Of a DNA stretch of 64,000 nucleotides, positions 55,630 to 64,000 are shown piece after piece. Where the stretch lies: positions 1-64,000 of the forward strand of contig JAKEKT010000055.1 in NCBI GenBank assembly GCA_021495925.1. The letters are read 5' to 3'. Source of the DNA: Diplodia intermedia (taxonomy: Eukaryota; Ascomycota; Dothideomycetes; Botryosphaeriales; Botryosphaeriaceae). Every line of letters starts with the position of its first letter. Position 1 is the first letter of the stretch. Under the pieces are notes generated by a model. It ran no database searches and was not told the origin of the DNA. It saw only the letters and a program-made list of their open reading frames with translations. The translations under genes and the position numbers were made by a program.

Positions 55630-56732
55630 GACGCCCGGCGATGTCAGAAACGGCGGGCGGTGTGTGGTGGTGGCACGGGCATGCAGGTCGCGATCAAGGC
55701 GCGGAGGAGGTTGGCGGTTGAGCGGATAAAGTGCCGGGGCGTCGCGCTCGGGCTTGTGGGCGGCGGGTGGGGCAGGCGGAGCGGGGACTCAGACTACGCC
55801 GTCGGGCACGCAGGCAGAGGCGACGGCAGGTTGGTGAGGAGCTGGCGCTTGCCAAGGTCAGTCTGGAGATGTGTCGGCGGCGCGAGTAGTTAGAGGTGGC
55901 AGATGCGTCGCGGCCTTGGCAAAACCCACGGCCCGCTCCCAGCCCCGTGCAGCCCAGCCCAGCTCCCCGTCCCGTGGTCCCGACAAAAACCCTAGTCACT
56001 CTTCTCTTAACAACACCTGCCCCGTGCCCCTGCCGCAGCCCATCCGCATCCATCGTACCGCGATATTGCACCCGACGTACATGGCTCGGGCAATCCCATG
56101 TCTCGGCGCTGGCAGGCGTCGGGACAGGTTTTTCGCCTGGCTACGGCCGAGATCCAGTTGAGTTCAGCATCGTTGCCTGAATTTAACCCACGTTGCCGCC
56201 ACGCCCGCAGAGGCCATCGAGACTTTTCGTTCATCTTGGTTTGAAATGGAGCGGCCTCTCTCAATATAAGGTCCCTAATAAGGCAATCCCAGTGAGGAGC
56301 TGATGTACAAAAAAAGATAGTACGACGTTGTTACAATCATCTTACGTGAAAAAAAAAAAAAAGAAAGGTAAAAGAGCTCCAATAATCCCTCAATTATGCA
56401 TGCCTACCGCAAGTCTGAGCGCGGCAAACCAATCCTCGCGGTCATTCACCCATATACACAATAGCATCCCATCACCGCGAAGAGCAGTACACATACGAAA
56501 CGAGCAGAAACTGCAGAAACAAGAGCGGCCAGAGGACCAACAGAGGAACCAAAAGAAGCTGCCGAGGCAGCCGGAGCAGCAGCCGATGAGGCAGCGGATG
56601 ACCATCGCGAGAGAAACAGAAACAAAGAAGGGAGCAGCAGCCCGGACGACAACAAGATCGGTCACAACCTCGAAGACCATTATCATATCACGGGCATGAG
56701 GGATCAGTAGGTTGGAACTGGGACCGACTTAC
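55630..56732. other. Striatin upstream region and GH76 relic tail
   Basis: An A-run lies at 56348. On the minus strand, 56447-56655 reads as an Ala/Ser-rich stretch ending in a hydrophobic FVCVLLFAVMGCYCVYG, which could be the GPI tail of the GH76 relic. No intact gene is seen. Confidence 0.45.
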
Positions 56733-57164
56733 GATGTTTGCCAGGATAGCGCAACCATAGGCAATGAACGCGGCGGGCGCTGATACCTCAGTGCTGTCCA
56801 CTTCAGAGTAATTACGGGTTGCATTTGCAGCGAAAAGCACGGCGAAACGCTCATCGATCAGCTTCGTCTCACCGTACGCCTGCGCTGCCCAGTCGACATA
56901 AGTCTGGCTGCCGGTGAAGCAGGTCAGGCGAGTAGCCAGCAGGAAGAAAGTGCCCTGCGCCAAGGTCTCTTTCACGTCGTAGCCGTGGTTCCGAGTGTAA
57001 ATTTGCGAGCATAGGCCGCCACCGCAGGTCTTTGTCATCCCAGCGGGCGACCTGTTCATTGAAGACGTTACGCGCCAAGCTCTCTCATGACGTTTCGTTC
57101 TCGCTCGAAGCAGCCAGGCCAAGCTCCGCGGCGGCGAGGCCGCACCTGGCTTGGTCCCAGTTCG
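56733..57164 (-). pseudogene. GH76 (Dfg5/Dcw1-type) cell-wall enzyme pseudogene
   Basis: GH76 proteins are GPI-anchored enzymes that attach mannoproteins to the cell wall. In order on the minus strand: DQARCGLAAAE (family DDQAFWGLAA), then SLARNVFNEQVARWDD, then TCGGGLCSQIYTRNHGYD, then GTFFLLATRL with TGSQTYVDWAAQAYGE, then NYSEVDSTEVSAPAAF and IAYGCAILAN. Lesions are visible. Trp replaces the first Asp of the catalytic DD pair (57157-57159). A TGA (57085-57087) stands where the family has Trp before SLA. A one-base shift occurs in the CTTT at 57030-57033. About 200 residues that should follow are missing. Family assignment is from conserved blocks recalled, not from a search. Confidence 0.75.
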
Positions 57165-60100
57165 GTGTGCCTCAGCATCATTGGTTTTTCTCGGGTGGAG
57201 ATGATGGTCAGGGTAAGTGCAGAGAAGCTTAACGACGCGAGGACCAGGCCGTATGTAAAGCATTAGGGCTGCTGCCTTGAGAGGCTGTGCGCACTGGCGG
57301 AGTAGTAGTTCCGGAATTGCCAGCATGCCATTCGTATGCTTCAGAGCGACCAGCCAGGGGCGTTTGTGGGGGCGGCATTGGGCGTTCGGTCAACTCTATG
57401 TCGGGTTAGCGAGAGCAGCGTGAGGTTTCGGGCGCTTGGAGCTGGCTGAGACTTCCTTACACCTCGTCCGCTAATCACAACTTCACCAACCGTACGGTGG
57501 CGCGCTAGTACGAGGGCAAGCGGCCCTTTCAGCGAGGCAGTGTCGTTGCACTTGGCACTTCCCTTTCTGGAAAGTTGTTTTACTCCGGTCTCGGTGTTCT
57601 TGTATCTCTGACAGCGACTGCTTTTCTCATCTCGCATGCACCACGTACCGTTTTTCAGAGATCGTGCCAAATGACACCTGTGTTTTGCGAGAACGTGCAC
57701 GGTGTTCGCACTTCTCATGGAGTCAGACGCGTTTCAGCGGTGTAGACAGTCTATTGTTGGACCGCCGCGCACAGCCGTTTCCGCATCCTTTCGCCCAGTG
57801 ATAGGTGAATGGATCTTGATGTCTCACCTGCTGTATGTGAACTGCAGCCGAGCTGCGTTACTAGTCTGTTCCAGTCCCATAGCGCATTGCTCTTTGTTCA
57901 GCGCAAATAAGGTCTCGGGGTCACGTCATGATACGACAAGCGCCGGGCTTGTGTCTTGCCAATATCCGCTTCTTGTAACGCCACTGCACGCGTGACGCGC
58001 ATGCAACCCACCAATAAGCTGACGCTGCAGAAAGTCCACTACAATACTTACAAGTTCCGGCCGATCCTACGTTCCATTTTGATATCCTCTTCCGGGAGAT
58101 CGCTTGGCTCTCAGCGTGGTTAGCGAGTATATGCTTGTCCACAATCTCGATCAATCTTGACCAGGTGAACACTTTGGATGTACACAAGCAGCATTGCTAT
58201 CAACGATGAGGGGACGCAATCTTTCTCCTGCGTTTTGCTTGGGATATTCATAGACAACAGAGGATCAATGTAGCGAAGTTTGAGAGGGTGGCCGAGAGGG
58301 GAGACTTTCTTTGTGTCTGAGAAACCAGGTCGATCTGATGAGCTTCATGCATTGTAGGACCGATGCACAATAAGAACAAGGTGAAGTGGAAGAAGTATCA
58401 TCCTCGCACATAGATGGACTTCGAGAAACGTACTTTTAAGATGATCCGTTGGATGGCATGACGTCTCCCGAAGCTAACGCTAAGCTGGCGGGGAAAAAGA
58501 AGCTTGACTCGTGGCAGTCACCGCTATCTCCACATGTTGAGAAAAGAGAATAATTTTCCGGTGGGTCTTTCGCAACCCTCAGAAACTCCTCGAAGCTTCC
58601 GGTCTCCATCGTATAGGAAAAGGAAACGTCATACTAAAGACAAGGCAAGGAGTAGTTGATGTTTTGCACGCAAGTGCGTTGAAGTCAGACTATATCAAAT
58701 CAGTGATGCGTGTAAAGAGCGGCTCAAGGGAAAACGCTGGGTCTCGCTTGCAGGACGCGATAAGCATGGGAAAATCGTCCGATAAGGATGGGAAAGTTCG
58801 AAACCCCGGTTTTCTGAGGCATGTGCGAATTGCACAATTAGCTTTCCGCAGATTGCCAATCGCAAACTTACGGTCTGTGGGATATCATAGCAGCACAATT
58901 GAGCGCAAGGTATTTAGACAAGCCGGAACCTAGGCCTGCGCGGAGTTGCCATCATCTACTATTGTGCAAGCATCCGAAACCAGCCAATTTGAAAGTGAAA
59001 AGGATTTCGGAGCGAACCGAGTGTGTCGATCTGTACTGTTAGTCCAGGATCATTCAGGTGGGGAAAGGATTGATGCCTGAAAGTTGCATCAGGCGAAAGC
59101 CGAAGCGACAAGCATCTCGCGCCGCTCTAACAATCGGCACTGCGCTCGATGAAGCAGGTAGAACTGGGGCCGTTCGAACCGAGCGCTTGCTGAATCTGCG
59201 GCTATCTGCCTTTGTGGTAGTTGACGCTGGTATAAGGGGAGAAATGGATGAATTCGACTGAGACCGATCCCCATGCAATCCGTGCCGAGGAGGTGAATAG
59301 CTAATTTTGCACCCCCTCTCCAGCTCCACTTATCTTCATCCGCGGCTAAAACGTGCTGAGCGTCGATTCAAAGAGTCCGTTCGATTGTCAGCTAAGCGCA
59401 TCGCTGTGTTGTCGCTGCGCTTGGAGTCTTGTTGAGTTGCAGAGAACCTCGAATGTCTGAGGCGTCACTGAGTGAAGACCTGGAGAGCATGCTGACTCCC
59501 GCGAACCGATCATAGCGCAGTCAGCGCCACGGCATGGACCATACACGCGATGGGACATCATCTGGCCATTGCGCGGCGTTGCACACAGTAGGCAGGCCGT
59601 GTATTCCGATTGGCTACAATGAACGACAGGGACCAGGGGCAGGATGTGACGAGTGCGAGATCTCCTGTGTTGGAGATGAAGTGACGTGAGGCAGGCACTT
59701 TGCCCTCGTTTTGAAAACTGGACTGTGTTCATAGGGTCGTGGCGTTTGTCCAGATGTCAGTACGCTCCCCAGCAGAAGAATAGCTAAGTCTCCCTTTCGT
59801 CTAGTCTTACTGTGTAAGCTGCCTGGCCATCACTGGTCATATAGTGGCTCTTCCGTATCGCAGAGGCGAAGCAGGGCGCTCAGATATGTTGAGAATTATG
59901 GCCACGTAGTTAGTTGCATGAAGAGGCGAAAAATGGCAGTGGCTTGTTCGGAGAAAACGCGAGGCAGTGTCACATGAATCGGAGCGAGCGCTGCGATCGA
60001 GCTTCGATGCCCATGGCTATCCTTAAAAGGACCACTTGGGGTAGGAAAGCGAGCCCGGTGGACCGGTCTAGCCCGCCGAGTAAGATGCTGACACCGCCGA

Positions 60101-61356
60101 AGCCTGAGAAAGTAGGGCCGATTGATGCGATACTTTGGTGAGAACGCGAAGGTGTTGACGAAAGCCGGCGCGGCAGCGCACTCCATGGCCGCACTTTCTT
60201 ACGGCCTCCAACCGCGGTGAATCGGAGCAGAGGCAAAGCTGGCATGTGTCATCGGCGACGGCTGGCGGCCGGATGCCGGGGTCAAAGTAAATTGCAGCGA
60301 GACCGGGATGGCCATCGTACGACTGCCGTCTCGTCTTTGCGCTGAGAGGCTGCATCTGCTGCTCGCTGAGCCTAATCCAGATCAGATAGCCGCGAGATCA
60401 CGGAACTCGTGCGTCAGGCCTGGCCGCACGGCGGTATGCTCTGCGCATCCGACCTGCGCCATTGCAATAGGAGGATCGACTGGGTATGGGCGGCCGGCGG
60501 GCTGCATGCTCCCGCGGTGGGCGGTTGTGCACGCAGTTGGCGGAGAACGGGAGGGCTGGGGAGTCAGGACGCAGGCCAAGCTCAGCGCAGACAAGGGGTC
60601 GGCGATGGCAAAGTGGAGCCCGGGATGGGAAAGTGAGCGATGGCGATCGTGTCTTCAGAGCAAATCGAGCGACGCGCAGCGCGGTGGTTGCGAAGAGAAG
60701 CACGGGCCTGCGTGCCGAGCGAAGCGGCAGTGGCAGGGCGGCGCGCCCGCAACCACCGCGAGAGAGTTGACGACGGCCGACGGCCCTCTTTTTTCTGCCA
60801 ACTCAAGCTAGCCCGCTCCTCAGGCCTTCCGCGACCGTTGCTTCCTCCCGCGCCCAAGGCTGTGTCTAATCGCCAAAGCCCCCGCCGCCGACCAGTCCGC
60901 GCCAAAGCCCAGGCTCCCACATCCACGTTACCACCCGAAGACATCATCGCCAGCCTTATCCCGCCCGCTGCACCGCGCCGCGCCCACAAGCCGCCTCAAC
61001 GCCTTGAGACGCCCGCACCCGCGCAATCAATCGCCTTCTTTATCCCGACCTGCCCGCCTTTGACCGCTGGAAACATCTGCAATTGACGAGCCGTTTCGCG
61101 CAAGCCCCGCAGCCCTACAAGACCGCGACCGCCGCCGCCTCTGCGCGCTGCACCCGCCACTCTTCGACGCCATACTGCGCTGCGCTCTGGCTCCAGCAAC
61201 CGTCCCGCCCGACGAGTTTGACGTCACTCCGCGTGGATCGCACCCCGTCTGATACGCGCGCTCGGCTGGCTTTTCACCTCTGACTCGGCCCGGCCAAGGG
61301 CCTCGACACTGCCCGCACTGCGCACGCAGTTGCATCCAGCCCGACGCCGCCCGTCG
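57165..61356. other. 4.2-kb region with no recognisable gene
   Basis: No frame on either strand shows a domain or long protein-like run. 57.3-59.8 kb is of average, mixed composition. 60.3-61.3 kb is GC-rich and is presumably the HSF1 promoter and long leader. It may contain decayed sequence, but I could not identify a source. Confidence 0.5.
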
Positions 61357-63717
61357 ATGCAAAGGACCATTCCCACTCGCAAACGACCCGCTCCCGGCGC
61401 CTCTCCGATGGTGAACCAGCAGACTTCGGCGGGGAGCGGCATGGGCTTGGCTCCGCACTCCCAGGACCCGCAGCCGTACTCCAATGATCAATTCATGTCC
61501 AACTGGAGTGACTCCACCGCTATGAACGGCGGTCCTGCCTATACCGACCCCACCATCTACGATCCGAGCCTCATGGCTAGCCTCCAGAACAGCATGTCTT
61601 ACAGCAACGGCCAGCGGCTTCCGGCGGACCAGGCTCCGAGCAACCAACTCGTCCGCCGCAGCAACAACCACCAGCTCACGCAGCGAGAATACGGCGGATA
61701 CAATCAAATGGGGCAGACTACGTGGGAGAATGAAGACGACGAAGATTTGGAGGCGCAGGCTATGAAAGCTCGCAAGGAAGCGCAGGCGAAAAGGAAGCAG
61801 ATTCCGCCGTTTGTGCAGAAGCTCAGCAGGTAAATTTTGGCGCCTGTACCCTTTGAATCGAGCGTCGTTGAGCATAGAACTGACATATGGTGTAGTTTTT
61901 TGGACAACTCGAATCACACCGACCTCATCCGATGGTCCGACGACGGCAATTCGTTCATCGTGCTTGACGAAGATGAATTTGCAAAGACGCTGATCCCAGA
62001 GCTTTTCAAACACAACAACTATGCCTCGTTCGTGCGGCAGCTGAATATGTACGGGTTCCACAAGAAGGTCGGCCTGTCGGACAATTCCATGAAGCAGGCC
62101 GAGCGCCGCGACAAAAAGACACCCAGCGAGTATTTCAACAAGTATTTCAAGCGCGGAAGGCCCGAGCTTCTCTGGCTCATCCAGAAGCCGAAGAATCCCC
62201 AGACAAGCTCGAAACGGAAGAGGGACGACGACAAGAAGCACGATAGCGATGACGATGCGCGGAAAGAAGTAGACGGGAGCGGCGAAGGTTCGGCCAACGA
62301 CATGCAGCTCATCTCCAAGGGGGACTACAGCACCATGCGCAACGAAATCCGGCAACTACAACAGCAGCAGAAACTGATCTCCGGCATCATCCAGCAGATG
62401 CGTCGTCAAAACGAGCAATGGTACCAACAGGCCAGCCAGTTCCAGAAAATGCACGAGCGCCATGAGAGTTCCATCAACGCCATTCTCACCTTCCTCGCGA
62501 CCTTCTACAACCGGAGCCTGGAGGGCCAGAACGGCGGCGTTAACATGAACTTGGCAGACATGTTCCCTTCGTCGATATCTCAGAATAACCAGAACCAGGG
62601 TAGCGTTGTAGATATGGGCGACTTCCCAGATGTGGATATGTCGTCAAAAAAGTCCCCCGGGCCCCGTCCCAACAAACGGCCTCTGGCCCTGCTTCCTCCT
62701 CCCATGGCAAGGGAAGCCAGGTCTCCAAGCCCGCTTGTTGCGACTCAGAGCCCAGAATCGTCCCACGCCAGCATCGGTTCCAGGGGCCACACACGATCGC
62801 AGAGCTTCCAACCCCCACAGCAGCAGCGGCAGTCGAAGCCGCGGAACCTTAGCACTAGCCCGCAAACGCCACTTGAGCACAATTTCACATCGGCGGCTGC
62901 CAGCCCGGCCATCAAGTCCGAGAAATCTCCGGGGGTACAGCTGCCAGACAATACTGAAGACATGATGTCTGTCATCAACTCTGTCAACGCGAGCTCCAAC
63001 ACTGCTGCGACGGGCCCGCAATTCGATTTCCCCGCAGCGCTATCCCACTTCCAAACAGCAGACGGTAACACGCCCCTGACCCAACAGCAGCGTGAGGACA
63101 TGCTCTCGTTGATGAACGCAGCCACTCCCACAGCTGACGGTGAATCCAATGGTGGGAACAACGCTCTAATTAACCCTCAACCCCCGCCTATGCCGACGCT
63201 TGAGCACTTTGGAGCTCATCAAGAGCAACTTGATATGCTTCAGCGCTTGCAGGAAGAACAGGCGGCTCGCGTGCAGAACCTCTCCGACCGGCTAGCCCCA
63301 ATCAGCCCCGGTGGTTCGATACCTGGGATGACGTCTTACGGCAACTACAACAATCATCCAAATGCTCCACCCAGTGACTTTGACCTTGATTCATTCATTC
63401 ACACGGATGCCGACAATTACTTTACAGACGCTGCTCCAGCCGCAACCGGTGCGCACGATGACACTATGGCATCGCTCCCCACCGAGAGCAACTTTGATTT
63501 CGATTTCGGCAATGTCGATAACAACGTGAGCTTCTCACCCACGAACCCCGGCCAGAACCTGTTCGGCAATGACGGTGCAAGTGATGGAGCGGAGAATGGA
63601 GGGGGGCGCATTGTAGAGAGCATTTCCAGCAGCGGACCCAACAGCCCAGAGGAAAACGGCGACAAAGCTGCCTCCACCAAGCCGAAATCTCCCCGTAAGA
63701 AGAGGAAGACTGGTTGA
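61357..63717 (+). CDS. HSF1: Heat-shock transcription factor Hsf1
   Basis: Two exons, 61357-61829 and 61896-63717, encode 764 aa; the 66-nt intron has donor GTAAAT and acceptor TGTAG. Hsf1 binds heat-shock elements (nGAAn repeats) as a trimer. The winged-helix DNA-binding domain begins at about residue 149. It reads IPPFVQKLSSFLDNSNHTDL across the splice junction, then YASFVRQLNMYGFHKKV, the recognition-helix region. A trimerisation coiled coil follows (NEIRQLQQQQKLISGIIQQM). The long C-terminal part is Pro/Gln/Ser/Asn-rich with acidic patches, and it ends in the basic SPRKKRKTG. An upstream non-ATG codon keeps the frame open; the ATG at 61357 is the first. Confidence 0.95.
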
Positions 63718-64000
63718 TTTCACGACAAACTTCGCATTCCCCTTGCCAATCGTTCTTGCAGGCGACAAATGACGGCAACAGAATTTCGCTTGGATGGGAC
63801 TCCTCTCAATTCTTCGACAAGCAAATATCGGCGTAACACGGTGTAGAGCGAGGCTTGGAGTATACGGGACTGGGTACATGCAAAAGTTTCCTTTGAGCGT
63901 ATGGGTCGGACTTTCTTCGTCGGGCACGGAGGTTCAGTCATTACCTGGCATTTGATCTCATTCAAATCAACGGTTCCCCCTACTGGCGTATTGCTGGATA
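63718..64000. other. HSF1 3' flank
   Basis: Window edge; non-coding, with no other feature seen. Confidence 0.5.

Noticed and set aside
59150..59200. TTCGAAC resembling a tRNA T-loop
   Set aside because: Only two of five T-stem pairs form; no cloverleaf.
1..64000. CRISPR arrays, phage or bacterial mobile elements
   Set aside because: The genome is fungal; no regularly spaced repeats or bacterial-type genes were seen.

Overview
This is a gene-dense nuclear window from a filamentous ascomycete fungus (Pezizomycotina; a dothideomycete or sordariomycete, not resolved further). The signs are GC-rich coding sequence, mostly short introns (about 50-100 nt, a few near 200) with GTRNGT-type donors and CTRAC-like branch sites, no operons, and typical fungal genes: a PRO11-type striatin, a Bmt2 rRNA methyltransferase, Get5, a Dfg5/Dcw1-type GH76 relic and a class I terpene synthase. 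Exons were built by hand from splice sites and reading phase. Every multi-exon model below closes to a whole number of codons.

Layout. 2.8-4.1 kb: APH-like kinase (-). 5.1-8.6 kb: NOP2 (-) and GET5 (+), divergent. 9.5-10.4 kb: cofilin (-). 11.8-13.7 kb: mitochondrial HSP60 (-). 15.2-17.8 kb: acidic, Q-rich putative nuclear protein with a SANT-like segment (-). 20.1-22.3 kb: flavin monooxygenase (+). 22.5-23.8 kb: hotdog/MaoC-like dehydratase (-). 24.2-25.6 kb: prephenate dehydratase (-). 26.4-27.8 kb: eRF1 (-). 28.8-30.9 kb: vacuolar amino-acid transporter AVT1 (+). 31.3-33.2 kb: BMT2 (-) and RPL25 (+), divergent. 33.8-34.2 kb: TIM8 (-). 35.2 kb: small secreted or GPI-like protein (+). 37.3-38.6 kb: terpene synthase (+). 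49.7-51.2 kb: second APH-like kinase (-). 52.9-55.6 kb: striatin (-). 61.4-63.7 kb: heat-shock factor HSF1 (+).

Accessory islands interrupt this housekeeping backbone. The main one, 38.6-49.4 kb, holds a decayed gene (39.6-41.0 kb) and then a tandemly duplicated two-gene module. Each unit has a short coiled-coil gene followed by a large intronless gene of about 625 codons whose C-terminal half looks like a divergent fungal BTB/POZ region. Flanking DNA is duplicated as well. The second coiled-coil copy is broken, and a 137-bp element with terminal inverted repeats (a MITE candidate) sits inside unit 2. A second small island near 56.7-57.2 kb holds a GH76 pseudogene with three separate lesions. 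The 4 kb after it has no recognisable gene.

Most genes are independent housekeeping functions. Ribosome and translation functions recur (NOP2, BMT2, RPL25, eRF1), and BMT2/RPL25 share one short divergent promoter. Several genes depend on unusual splicing: an 11-nt microexon in cofilin, a 54-nt in-frame intron inside the FMO dinucleotide-binding motif, and a final coding exon of 5 nt in eRF1. The best candidate for undescribed biology is the duplicated coiled-coil/BTB-like module at 41.2-49.4 kb.
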